DNA of 42,398 nucleotides from contig NZ_JONM01000028.1 of the NCBI RefSeq assembly GCF_000711875.1, positions 1 through 42,398 of the forward strand. The letters are read 5' to 3'. Made by a program: the position numbers and the translations under genes. The notes under the pieces are model-generated. The model saw only the letters and a program-made list of their open reading frames with translations. It searched no databases and was not told the DNA's origin. Shown here one piece after another: positions 16,122-24,684 of the stretch (positions within the stretch are counted from its first letter, which is position 1; the number at the start of each line of letters is the position of its first letter). Source of the stretch: Andreprevotia chitinilytica DSM 18519 (GTDB taxonomy: Bacteria > Pseudomonadota > Gammaproteobacteria > Burkholderiales > Chitinibacteraceae).

Positions 16122-16167
16122 AAAAGCCGTTGATTTTGAATGAAAATTCCGAATCAGCGGCTTTTTT
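16122..16167 (+). terminator. Terminator after tRNA-Met copy 1
   Basis: AAAAGCCGTTGATT (16122-16135) pairs with AATCAGCGGCTTTT (16152-16165, one G-T pair), followed by further T. Between 16168 and 16493 I see no gene, only the darT ribosome site near 16479. Confidence 0.75.
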
Positions 16168-16493
16168 GCGTTCTGTTCACCAATCATCGATCATCGACCA
16201 AAGGAGACCGTTGGTACACCACTAGCGAACACCATTTGATCACCGCCACACGAGTCAGTGATCATCATCCAGGCCCGCGCCAATCCAGCCACGAACAACG
16301 ACCGCCAGCAAACATGCACAACTCAAGTCGGTTAAGCTCATAGCGAAATGAGGAGCCCTGAGCCCACTGGTATTGAAACCTGCGGAATCTTTTCAGGCCC
16401 CACGCCCAACCAGGCTGCGACCTTAAACATGACGGCGCTCAACGAAATCGAGTCGGAAGCATGAAACCAAAAAGTCATTGAGGAAACATCCGC

Positions 16494-17180
16494 ATGAGCC
16501 AAGTGCCCGAGCGTATTTTTTTGTTTCATATGACCGCGATCACCAACCTCCCCGCTATTTTTGCGGACGGCGCGATACTGGCCAAGAATGTTCTCGCTGA
16601 ACGCGATGTTGCGTATGACAACATTGCGCATGGCCATATTCAGGGGCGCCGTGCCGCCAAAAAGGTTGTGCTGCCACCGGGAGGCAATCTCCATGACTAC
16701 GTGCCGTTCTACTTCGCCCCTCGGTCGCCGATGCTGATGGCAATCCACGGTGGCAAAGTGGTGGGATGCACAACAAATCAGGCAGACATTGTGTATCTGG
16801 TAAGCAGCCCGCAGAATGTCGCCCGGTCCGGATTGCCATTTGTATTTTACGATCTGCATGCGGCAGTTGATTACAGCACTTGCTACGACGATCTTGCTAG
16901 ACTGGATCAGATCGACTGGACGTTGATCACAGAGCGACCTCATTTGGCTGATGGCAGCGAATACTGTAAATACTTCAATAATGTGCCAGACCATGAACGC
17001 TGGTTTCGCCGCATGGAAGTCCGCCAAGCTGAGTTCCTTGTTCACCAGCGAGTTCCCCTTGGGAGCCTGCTTGGGATCGCGACACATAATGAGCAAAAAC
17101 GGCAAGAAGTAAGTGCATTACTGAGCCAAGCCGGGCTTACAGAGATAAAAGTGATTGCTAAGCCGGGTTGGTATTTCTAA
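16494..17180 (+). CDS. darT: DarT-type DNA ADP-ribosyltransferase toxin
   Basis: A 228-residue DUF4433/DarT protein. DarT transfers ADP-ribose from NAD+ to bases in single-stranded DNA and blocks replication; homologues act as toxin-antitoxin and anti-phage modules. Seen here: FLFHMTAITNLPAIFADG (about 9-26), the NAD-binding FHMT-type start, YFAPRSPMLMAI (73-84) and the catalytic-Glu motif RQAEFLV (Glu 180). Length is normal for the family and the frame is intact. ATG 16494 has GAGGAAAC upstream. It is followed by darG with a 17-bp gap, the standard toxin-first order. The target base (T in one subgroup, G in another) cannot be assigned here. Confidence 0.92.
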   Translation: MSQVPERIFLFHMTAITNLPAIFADGAILAKNVLAERDVAYDNIAHGHIQGRRAAKKVVLPPGGNLHDYVPFYFAPRSPMLMAIHGGKVVGCTTNQADIVYLVSSPQNVARSGLPFVFYDLHAAVDYSTCYDDLARLDQIDWTLITERPHLADGSEYCKYFNNVPDHERWFRRMEVRQAEFLVHQRVPLGSLLGIATHNEQKRQEVSALLSQAGLTEIKVIAKPGWYF

Positions 17181-17197
17181 ATGAAAAAGGAATTATC

Positions 17198-18235
17198 GTG
17201 AGCATCACGCTCATGACGGGCGACCTCTTGGAACAACAGGTGGACGCTATCGTCAACACGGTCAACTGCGTCGGCGTAATGGGCAAAGGTATCGCCTTAC
17301 AATTTGCCCGCAGATCGCCGGAAAACCTGAAAGCCTACCAGCACGCCAGCAAGGAAGGCATGGTGCGGGTTGGCCATATGTTCGTGTTTGACGCCGGCCC
17401 GTTGGCTCAGCCGCACTTCATCATCAATTTTCCGACCAAGGACCACTGGCGAGCTCGTTCGAAAATGAGCTACATCGACGACGGGCTACAAGACTTGGTT
17501 CAACAGATCCGTGCGCTCGGGATTCGCTCGATTGCCATACCTCCACTTGGATGCGGCAATGGAGGGCTGGACTGGAATGAGGTACGCCCTCGCATCGAAT
17601 CCGCATTTGCCGATCTCGACGATATCGATGTGCGCCTTTTTGAACCTGCAGGGGCGCCGCCTCCGCAAAAAATGATAGCGCATACATCTCGCCCCAAAAT
17701 GACGCGCGGACGTGCGGCATTGGTGAAGCTGATGGCAGCTTATAGCGAACTTGATTACAGCCTGAGCAAAATTGAAGTGCAGAAGCTCGGCTACTTCTTG
17801 CATGTGGCAGGCGTATTACCCGACCTCGGCTACGTAAAGGGAAAGTTCGGCCCTTATTCCGACCAATTGCGTCATGTGCTTGAACGCATGGAAAGCCACT
17901 ATATCCAAGGCTTGGGAGACCACGACAGCCCCGCAGAAATCCGACCGTTGCCAGAAGCATTGAGCGATGCAGATGCCTTCCTGTCTTCATCGGATGAATC
18001 AGAACACAGAGCAAAGATCGAGAGCCTTGCGGAGCTAATCAGCGGGTATCAAACGCCATATGGCATGGAGCTGCTCGCTACAGTGCATTGGGTTGCACGC
18101 AACGACGCGCACGCAAAATCTGCCGACGAGGCGATTACCGCAGTGCATGCCTGGAATGATCGCAAAGCACGCGTAATGCGCCCGGAACATATCCGCTCTG
18201 CCTGGAATCACCTGGCTAGCCAAGGCTGGATTTAG
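17198..18235 (+). CDS. darG: DarG-type macrodomain antitoxin
   Basis: 345 residues. The N-terminal macrodomain (about 1-152) removes ADP-ribose from DNA: SITLMTGDLLEQQVDAIVNT, NCVGVMGKGIALQFA (ADP-ribose loop) and IAIPPLGCGNGGLDW (about 112-126). The C-terminal domain (about 170-345, LMAAYSELDYSLSKIEVQKL and YVKGKFGPYSDQLRHVLERM) matches the DarG region that binds and blocks DarT. GTG 17198 is chosen because AAAAAGGA lies 8 bp upstream and it begins the macrodomain; the frame opens earlier inside darT. It is in tandem with darT and intact, so the pair should be functional. Confidence 0.92.
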   Translation: MSITLMTGDLLEQQVDAIVNTVNCVGVMGKGIALQFARRSPENLKAYQHASKEGMVRVGHMFVFDAGPLAQPHFIINFPTKDHWRARSKMSYIDDGLQDLVQQIRALGIRSIAIPPLGCGNGGLDWNEVRPRIESAFADLDDIDVRLFEPAGAPPPQKMIAHTSRPKMTRGRAALVKLMAAYSELDYSLSKIEVQKLGYFLHVAGVLPDLGYVKGKFGPYSDQLRHVLERMESHYIQGLGDHDSPAEIRPLPEALSDADAFLSSSDESEHRAKIESLAELISGYQTPYGMELLATVHWVARNDAHAKSADEAITAVHAWNDRKARVMRPEHIRSAWNHLASQGWI

Positions 18236-18381
18236 CCCCCCTCGTTCAATATCTGGCCAAATAAAGTAAATGGGCCAGAAAGCAACAGCCACATGCCTCA
18301 TCATCACGACCCGAATTCACGTCAAGGTCACTCGCGAATCGAGGAAGCAAGGCACAAGCCGTTGCCGCTGATTTGGGTTGG

Positions 18382-19020
18382 CTACATCCAGTCCTCATGA
18401 GCCAGCGGCATCTCGTTCAGGCGGTCTCGGTGTGCTCGCCACTGCGGCAGGTGTCGATCCAATAAAGCCACCATCCGGTCATTATGGTGCCGCTCCAGCA
18501 GGTGCGTCAGTTCGTGCACCACGATGTATTCAAGACATTGCACAGGCTTTTTGGCCAACTCCAGATTGAACCAAACACGGCGAGCTTCAGTGTTGCAGCT
18601 CCCCCACTTGGTTTTCATCTTTTTGATACCCCACGCAGCCAGCACCACACCAAGCTCTGCCTGCCATTTTTCCAGCAATGAAGGGATTAACGTGCGCAAC
18701 TGCGCCCGATACCACTTATTCAGCACCAGCTCACGCTGACCTGCGGTCAATCCCGGACTCACAAACAAATCCAACGTGGCCTTACCCTTCAATGCGACAC
18801 GACTACGGCCCGGCTGCTCATGAACGCGAAGGCGATAGCGCTGCCCCAGAAAGTAATGGCTTTCACCGCTGACCATTTCACGCCGTGATTGACGTGGTTG
18901 AGCAGCAAACCTCGCTTTCTGCCGTTTGATCCAGCCCAGCTTGCCAATGACAGCCAAACGAATCGCATCGTCACTCACCAACAGCGGCGCAGCAACACGC
19001 ACCTTCCCGTTGGGCGGATA
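18382..19020 (-). pseudogene. YgjP/SprT-like (DUF45) metallohydrolase, N-terminus lost
   Basis: About 206 readable residues of the YgjP-type zinc hydrolase often encoded beside type I restriction genes. The zinc motif is intact (VVHELTHLLERHHNDRM), as is the preceding KMKTKWGSCN signature. The family normally begins with about 25-30 more residues before the segment read here as YPPNGKVRVAAP (from about 19020). Upstream of it the frame is closed by a stop, and the DNA is instead the start of hsdR. The only possible start is GTG at 19002, within the conserved strand. So a deletion joined hsdR to this gene and removed its start. A shortened protein might still be made by coupling with the hsdR remnant, which it overlaps by 28 bp. 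Confidence 0.8.
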
Positions 19021-19259
19021 CGGTCATACAGCGACTTGCTGCGGTCATCCGCCGTTTTGTCGAATTTTGAAAGCGCGCGGCTGATCAGCGCTTCATCGGC
19101 ACCTTGCTTTACCAGCCACGCCCGCAATAGCTCAGGTTCGATATTCGCGTTACCGGCCCGGTCGATCCAGTTGCCCAGATAGTCGTAACCGAGTTGATCG
19201 CGGAACAGCGCAATCACCCGTTCTTGTGTTGCCTTCTCAACCGCACCGACTTCGCTCAT
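18975..19259 (-). pseudogene. hsdR: hsdR remnant: type I restriction endonuclease, first ~80 codons only
   Basis: The frame starts normally with ATG 19259, one base after the nuclease stop, and reads MSEVGAVEKATQERVIALFR, GYDYLGNWIDRAGNANIE, LLRAWLVKQGADEALISRAL and KSLYDRI, the conserved N-terminus of HsdR. After that the family sequence stops, and about ten out-of-frame residues follow before a stop. The nuclease (PD-ExK), helicase and C-terminal domains, roughly 900 residues, are absent. The breakpoint lies near 19018-19030. The product can have no restriction activity. Confidence 0.88.
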
Positions 19260-19260
19260 C

Positions 19261-20187
19261 TCAGACCTTCAAAAGTTTGAAACTGACTTGGTATCGATAA
19301 AACTCAACGTGCCGCGTTACCGCCAATGCACGCCGAATACGCTGATCATCATCAAGCGCAATGATCACACCGCGCACGCTCTGGCCCGGCTCGGCCAGTT
19401 CTTGTTGTACATAGCCCATATAACGCAGCACCTGCCCAACCACCGCATCGCTGGCGCGGCCCTTCTTCAACTCGACCACCAGCAACTGCGATTTGTCCTT
19501 GCTGATCGCCAGGATATCGAGCGGGCCGGTATCGGTCGGGTATTGCTGGCCAACGAATTCGCCATCTTCCTGATAGATGTCGTAGTCACGACCGAGGTCG
19601 GTGCTGGCCCAGTTCGCCACCAGAAAGTCTTCGAGGTGCTTCTCCATCACGAAGGCAATCGCATCCTCGACCTCGGCATCCGTCGCGACGACCGCCGGCT
19701 GAGTTGCGCCGCCAAGCAACCGCTCGATCTCATCGTGGTAACGCGACACATCGCTCACCGTGCCGATCGACCCGGTCGAGTTACGCAATGGCTCGCTCAT
19801 GTCAGCACGGGCAATCGTCACCGGCAACCAACGCACCGCGCGACGATGCGGCAGCACGGCCCCCGGCACGTAGCTGTATTCGCTACACACCTCACCAACG
19901 CGATAAGTGCCGGCGCCATCCGGACACAGCACGATGTCGCCGACCCGAATGCCTTTCGACACCGTCCACAATGCGCCGCACGCCAGCCCGGCGCCAATAC
20001 GGGTCTTGCCAGAGTTGGCGGCAAGCCAGACCGGAATAAAGGCATGGTTGAACGTGAGCCGGTCTTCCGGCAGCGCCGCGCTCAGATCTTGCTGGATATC
20101 GAAATCGGTGCCGATGAAATTGCCGGCAAAGCACACCGAAGCGTGGCTACTGCCACGGCCCAACATCACGCGATAGTAGTTTTTCAT
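19261..20187 (-). CDS. NucS-like PD-(D/E)xK nuclease in the hsd operon
   Basis: A 308-residue protein. The C-terminal half (about 175-300) matches the NucS/DUF91 nuclease fold: HLEDFLVANW, then TDTGPLDILAIS (catalytic Asp), LLVVELKKGRASD (the E-x-K) and VVGQVLRYMGYVQQEL. The N-terminal half (MKNYYRVMLGRGSSHASVCF, then a Gly/Val-rich beta region with RVGDIVLCPDG) is not a family I can name; it could read bound or modified nucleic acid. It is intact and lies between hsdS (7 bp gap) and the hsdR remnant (1 bp gap), so it was co-transcribed with the restriction system. NucS enzymes cut mismatched or branched DNA; the role here is unknown and may be an accessory restriction function. Confidence 0.8.
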   Translation of the reverse strand: MKNYYRVMLGRGSSHASVCFAGNFIGTDFDIQQDLSAALPEDRLTFNHAFIPVWLAANSGKTRIGAGLACGALWTVSKGIRVGDIVLCPDGAGTYRVGEVCSEYSYVPGAVLPHRRAVRWLPVTIARADMSEPLRNSTGSIGTVSDVSRYHDEIERLLGGATQPAVVATDAEVEDAIAFVMEKHLEDFLVANWASTDLGRDYDIYQEDGEFVGQQYPTDTGPLDILAISKDKSQLLVVELKKGRASDAVVGQVLRYMGYVQQELAEPGQSVRGVIIALDDDQRIRRALAVTRHVEFYRYQVSFKLLKV

Positions 20188-20194
20188 TGCGAAT

Positions 20195-21427
20195 TCAGAT
20201 CAATCGAATTTGGCCGGTCAGTAATTGCTGCATCATCCCCTGTTTGAGCTGGCGGGCTTTGTTGCGGCGCTGTTCGAGAATGGTGATTTCGGCATCCATG
20301 TCGGACAAAAAATCGACAATTGCTTGCTGTTCAGCAAGTGACGGAGATGAGAAAATAAATTCTTTCATATCGACTGCATAAAGATGGAAGACCGTTGAAC
20401 CGGAAACCAATTGAAGAATCTGGCCCTCCTCATAGCGAATTACATAGCTCAAAAAAGTGCCACAAACGCGACCTGCATCTACTCGGACAATGAGGATATC
20501 ACCACCGAGAACAACATCATCTATTAAAAGGCAGCTTGCCTTAGCCAACCCTCGCGGAGTGACATCCGACGTAGGCATTAACACATCATTTGCAATAGAG
20601 CGGAAACAGTCGCCTAAGAAATCAGTGCGGCCATTCACATACTGAATCGTTTCCGAGTATTTTGTAAACAATTCACCATAATGAATACATGATTCCGACC
20701 CAAATTCGTTAAGTGCACTTTTCGGCAACCCTTTCCCTTTATGGAATAAGGCCACGTCTCCCAGCCGCATCGTCTGCCACTCACCATCAAACCCCGGCAA
20801 TCGCGTCTTGCCAGTCAGCAGTTGCTGCATCGCGGCTTGCTTGATGTCGCGCTTCTTGGCGATGAGCTGATCCAGCCCGCTAATCAGCGCATCAATGTCG
20901 GAGAGCACGGTAGCAATCGCCTCCTGCTCTAATTCATCCGGCACAGGCAGCGGGACCACGGCCAATTTCTCCTTTGCCAGGTGAGCAATACTCGTCTGCG
21001 TTACATAATTAGCAAGCAGTCCATGCTCAGTCCAATAACCGAAATACTGCAAGAGTAAACGAGAGCTAAATCCCTTTAGAGGACGAAGGCGATGCAACGC
21101 CTTCTGGTAATAACATTCGTCAATCGGCTCATTCCAAATTGCAGCTCGACCGACCTCGCCACCTTCGCAAACGAGCAAATCTCCGGCTTTCAAACGAAAG
21201 CGCACAAGATCTTCATTGCTCATAGACATTGTTGGCAATGCATCGACGTCAATCGAGCCCCATTGCACAGACTTGTTACCCAAATAAGGCTTACTGACAC
21301 CTACGTTCTTTTCTGAATCGAGCATTTTCCCGAGTTGGATTTCAAATTCGACCCCAACTCTTGAGAGCCTCCACTCCGCAGGATAATCAGCCGACTTATG
21401 ATTTTTCAGCACTGGCTTCAGCCCCAT
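20195..21427 (-). CDS. hsdS: Type I restriction-modification specificity subunit
   Basis: 410 residues with the two-half HsdS layout. The first target-recognition domain runs about 1-155 and ends in VVPLPVPDELEQEAIATVLS. A conserved helix follows (ALISGLDQLIAKKRDIKQAA, then MQQLLTGKTRLPGF). The second recognition domain is about 215-360, followed by the matching helix (EITILEQRRNKARQLKQGMM, then QQLLTGQIRLI). The repeated MQQLLTG is the internal duplication typical of HsdS. The recognition domains are visibly AT-rich, as usual for these exchangeable parts. ATG 21427 overlaps the hsdM stop by 10 bp. It is intact, but its HsdM partner is frameshifted, so activity is doubtful. Confidence 0.92.
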   Translation of the reverse strand: MGLKPVLKNHKSADYPAEWRLSRVGVEFEIQLGKMLDSEKNVGVSKPYLGNKSVQWGSIDVDALPTMSMSNEDLVRFRLKAGDLLVCEGGEVGRAAIWNEPIDECYYQKALHRLRPLKGFSSRLLLQYFGYWTEHGLLANYVTQTSIAHLAKEKLAVVPLPVPDELEQEAIATVLSDIDALISGLDQLIAKKRDIKQAAMQQLLTGKTRLPGFDGEWQTMRLGDVALFHKGKGLPKSALNEFGSESCIHYGELFTKYSETIQYVNGRTDFLGDCFRSIANDVLMPTSDVTPRGLAKASCLLIDDVVLGGDILIVRVDAGRVCGTFLSYVIRYEEGQILQLVSGSTVFHLYAVDMKEFIFSSPSLAEQQAIVDFLSDMDAEITILEQRRNKARQLKQGMMQQLLTGQIRLI

Positions 21428-23816
21428 ACGAACCCCATCGTCTTCAGATGTTCGTCAACCCGAGCCGATAGCGCATCAACCTCATTCATCAATTGCGGCA
21501 ATGGCGTCGAATAGCGCTCCGCCAGCTGTTTGACCCGCCCCGCCAAGGCTTGCGACACGCGATCGAGTTCGCTCTGCGCGTCGGCGCGCAGCGTCGCTAG
21601 CCATTTGTCGTTGACCAATAAATCCATGACCTCCAACTCGGTCAGCGCCTGGTACTTAGCCTTGACTTGGGTGGCAAGCAGAGTTTGGGCGGTCTTTACG
21701 GCACGGCTGGCCTCGGCTTCGTCATTGAGCACGAGCAGCACCCGAATGGCCAGCTCGGCCAAGTCCGGGTTTGCGTTCATTTCACGCTGCATGGCCTTGG
21801 TCCAATCCTTCATGCTCTTCAAGGTGAACCTGCCCTTGTCGGTTTTGGCTTCCTCCAGCAGGCCGTCCTCGCCGCCATGCTCTTCCATCAGCGCTTCCAG
21901 TTCGCGGCTAATGGCGTCACGTTTTGCCTCCAGGACCTCTATGTGCGCCACCTCTGTCTGGAAATACCGAGCGACCAACAGTGCATCGGGCAGCAAGTCG
22001 GTATTGGGTTGGCCGTTGGTCCAGGCTTGCCAGCCGTCCGATGCGACCATATAGGCATCGTCCTGCATCGTTTCCGCCCAGTAGCTCATCAGGTGCTGGT
22101 AAACGTCGTAGGCGTCAATCAGTGGCGCTGGCTCAAACTGGCGCAGGATCGCCTCGGAGATCGTGTTGATCAGGGTCTTGGGGTGGCTGCCGATAACGAT
22201 CGCTTTCAAATGGATGCACGCCATATCAGCCCATGCATTGAAGTGATCGTTCACTTGCGACTGGAACACGACGAATTCCGGGTGCTGAAAGATCACCGGC
22301 CTGATTTCGCTGGCCGTATTGCGACTACGGCTGTAACCAGCGCGGTCTGGTGCGAACAGCGCTGCCTTGAGGTTGGGAAAAACCTGCCAGTAGGCATCGA
22401 GCGCATCGATGTCGGCATTGGGGATGCCACCCTTTAGGTGGGCTTCGATGTCTTGCAGGTCTTCTGGCTCGCTAGCGTCGATGTAGCGCGGCAGGTTGAG
22501 GTTGAAGTCATTGGCTTCGATATCGGCCAACGATGCGCGTTTGGAATATTTGTCGCACTCAATCTCGTTGATGAAGGTATCGACAATCTTGTGGATGTCT
22601 TGCTCACGCAAGCGGTTCTTGTTGCCGTCTTTCGCAAAGCCACGACTGGCATCAATCATAAAGATGCCTTTGCGCACCGCTGAGTGCGCCTTATCGAGCA
22701 CGATGATGCAGGCAGGGATACCGGTGCCGAAAAACAGGTTGGCGGGCAGACCGATGATGCCTTTGATGTAACCCTGCTCAACGATGCGCTTGCGAATCGC
22801 GCCTTCGGCTCCGCCACGGAACAGCACGCCGTGCGGCAGAATCACCGCACCCTTGCCGGTGCTTTTGAGCGACGTGAGGATGTGTAGCAGGAAGGCATAA
22901 TCGCCATTCTTTTCCGGTGGAATACCGTATTCAAAACGGCCGAATTCGTCGTTGGCCGGGTCGAAACCGTTGCTCCATGCTTTGGTCGAGAACGGCGGGT
23001 TGGCAACGACAAAATCAAAGGTTTTGAGGGCGCCGTTTGGCTGCTTGAGGCGAGGCGTAGAGAGCGTGTTGTCTTTGTATATATCGTGCACGGCAGCAGT
23101 GCAGTCGTGCAGAATCATGTTCATCTTGGCCAGCGCGCTAGTAGCGTTGTCCATTTCCTGGCCGTAAATGGCGAGGTCGAGGCGCCGCGCGCCATGCTTG
23201 GCTTCATCGTGGGCCTTGAGCAACAGCGAACCCGACCCACAAGTCGGATCATAAATGGTCTGGTCGGGCGAGTTGGCATCGCCGACGCCGATGACCTTCG
23301 CCATGATGCGCGAGACCTCGGCCGGAGTATAGAACTGCCCCTTGCTCTTGCCCGACTCAGTGGCGAAGTGGCGCATCAGGTATTCGTAGGCATCACCGAG
23401 GATGTCGTCACCCTCGGCGCGGTTGCCGCTGAAATCGAGCCCGGGCGTATCGAAGATAGAAATCAGATTGGAGAGGCGATCAACCATCTCCTTGCCCTTG
23501 CCGAGCTTTTCCGGGTCGTTGAAGTCGGCAACGTCGATACGCCCTTGAGCTCGTTGGCTTCAGCGAGCCGGGCGATGATCTTGTTGATATGGTCACCGAT
23601 CTCCTTGTCGCCCTTGAGCGCGACCATGTCGGCAAAACTGCCGCCTGCAGGCACGTCGATCAGTGCATCCCGCTTGCCGGCGTATTTGTCCGACACGTAT
23701 TTCATGAACAGCAGGACCAGCACATAGTCCTTGTATTGCGAAGCATCCATCCCGCCGCGCAGCTCGTCGCAGCTTTTCCAGAGGGATGAATACAGTTCGG
23801 ATTTCTTGATGGCCAT
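21418..23816 (-). pseudogene. hsdM: Type I DNA methyltransferase subunit, broken by a one-base frameshift
   Basis: Two overlapping frames make one HsdM. The first starts at ATG 23816 (MAIKKSELYSSLWKSCDELR) and reads the N-terminal helical domain as far as IARLAEANELKGV. The sequence then continues one frame over as IDVADFNDPEKLGKGKEMVD. Inserting one base near 23538-23539 (GGC GTN ATC GAC) restores the frame and gives exactly 800 codons including the stop, the normal size of this HsdM subgroup. The SAM site DPTCGSGSLLL and the catalytic NPPF (FDFVVANPPFSTKAW) are intact in the second frame, as is GQFYTPAEVSRIMAKVIG. A sequencing error could mimic this. If real, the methyltransferase is inactive unless slippage or an internal start rescues it. 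Confidence 0.88.
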
Positions 23817-24134
23817 GGGATCTTTTAATGACAACAGCAATGAGACAAGTCGCGAATTATGCGGTGGTTAAGGGCATATTGTCCTTGGTAGTGAAAGGCT
23901 TGAAGCATAGGTTCAACGATGCCTCAGGAGTCGCCGGATACGAATCGGCACTCAGCGAAGGCCGGCGCTGCACCACCCAGCCCAAGGACGGCCTCACTCT
24001 CACGATGCCCACTAGCCATAATTGACAAGCGGTCACCCTCTTTAGCCAATTTCGGCTACAATTTGAACCCCTTGAAATTCAAGGGATTGCGTAGCGCCTC
24101 GGGTATCAACACCTGCTTAACGCATTTGGTGCAT
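23817..24134. other. Upstream region of hsdM and tRNA-Met copy 2
   Basis: No gene is seen in these 318 bp. On the plus strand a TTGACA (24022-24027) has only a poor -10 at 17 bp (GCCAAT), and a TACAAT (24057-24062) lies at a non-canonical 29-bp spacing. Transcription of tRNA copy 2 is therefore less certain than that of copy 1. The hsdM promoter on the minus strand was not resolved. Confidence 0.4.
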
Positions 24135-24211
24135 GGCTATGTAGCTCAGTCGGTTAGAGCACAGCACTCATAATGCTGGGGTCACAGGCTCGAGTCCCGT
24201 CATAGCCACCA
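24135..24211 (+). tRNA. tRNA-Met (CAT), elongator type, copy 2
   Basis: This 77-nt gene is identical to copy 1 except for one base: the T loop reads CTCGAGT instead of TTCGAGT, so the near-universal T54 is C. All stems, the CAT anticodon and the encoded CCA are kept. The change would remove the T54-A58 reverse-Hoogsteen pair and the m5U site, so this copy may fold or work less well. A strong terminator follows. Confidence 0.95.
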
Positions 24212-24218
24212 GATGTGA

Positions 24219-24246
24219 AGCCCGAGTCCCCGGACTCGGGCTTTTT
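24219..24246 (+). terminator. Terminator after tRNA-Met copy 2
   Basis: AGCCCGAGTCC (24219-24229) pairs perfectly with GGACTCGGGCT (24232-24242), followed by TTTTT. It is a classic intrinsic terminator, unrelated in sequence to that of copy 1. Confidence 0.92.
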
Positions 24247-24336
24247 GCATTGCCCGGCGACCCCATGCCGGCGTGCTACGATGGGGGTTCGTCCCCGTCC
24301 GCCCATGCGAACGCGCTTTTCCGTGGAGAAATCACG

Positions 24337-24663
24337 ATGCGCAAGTTACTGATTCTGTTGTGCTTGGTCTCCGGCTTTGCCTGGAGCTTCGAGCGCCCGT
24401 TGCCACCAAACGGCATCTACGGCGAGATGAAGTCGTTCGCCCCCGGCGAAATCAAGATCGACGACAAAACCTACGGCAGCGGCCCCGGTTTACGCGTCTT
24501 CAACACCCAGAACATGATCATCCAGCCCGGCACTGTGCCGCAGGCCAATTCGGTGTGGTTCCAGCTGGAGCCAAACGGTTACGTCTGGAAACTCTGGCTG
24601 CTGTCCGATGAGGAAGCGGCTCGTATCAAACAGCGTCTGAAAGACGTCGTCACGACGCAATAA
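24337..24663 (+). CDS. Small exported protein, unknown function
   Basis: 108 residues. A signal peptide (MRKLLILLCLVSGFAWS) precedes a small soluble domain rich in beta-prone segments: PLPPNGIYGEMKSFAPGEIK, then TQNMIIQPGTVPQANSVWFQ, and a helical, charged end (SDEEAARIKQRLKDV). No cysteine remains in the mature part. I do not recognise a family. ATG 24337 is chosen because GGAGAAATCACG precedes it and the signal peptide starts there. It lies 21 bp before miaB on the same strand and may be co-transcribed with it. Confidence 0.72.
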   Translation: MRKLLILLCLVSGFAWSFERPLPPNGIYGEMKSFAPGEIKIDDKTYGSGPGLRVFNTQNMIIQPGTVPQANSVWFQLEPNGYVWKLWLLSDEEAARIKQRLKDVVTTQ

Positions 24664-24684
24664 GCAGCAAAAGCGAGAAACAAA

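Larger units (their letters stand above)
16020..24214. mobile_element. Putative genomic island bounded by tRNA-Met direct repeats
   Basis: An 83-bp direct repeat (16020-16102 and 24132-24214) containing a whole tRNA-Met gene at each end, with one mismatch, flanks about 8 kb. The enclosed genes are of accessory type: DarTG and a decayed type I restriction-modification locus. The hsdS region is visibly richer in A and T than the flanking housekeeping genes. No integrase or transposase is present inside, so mobility is inferred from the duplication and the cargo. A simple tRNA duplication with unrelated genes between is the alternative. Confidence 0.6.

Noticed and set aside
16338-17105. Minus-strand 255-codon frame opposite darT
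   Set aside because: Antisense of a clear DarT; the opposite frame has no domain or start signal.
24022-24062. TTGACA and TACAAT as a promoter for tRNA-Met copy 2
   Set aside because: The spacing between them is 29 bp, far from the 16-18 bp optimum. The hexamer at 17 bp is a poor match, so no promoter is called.
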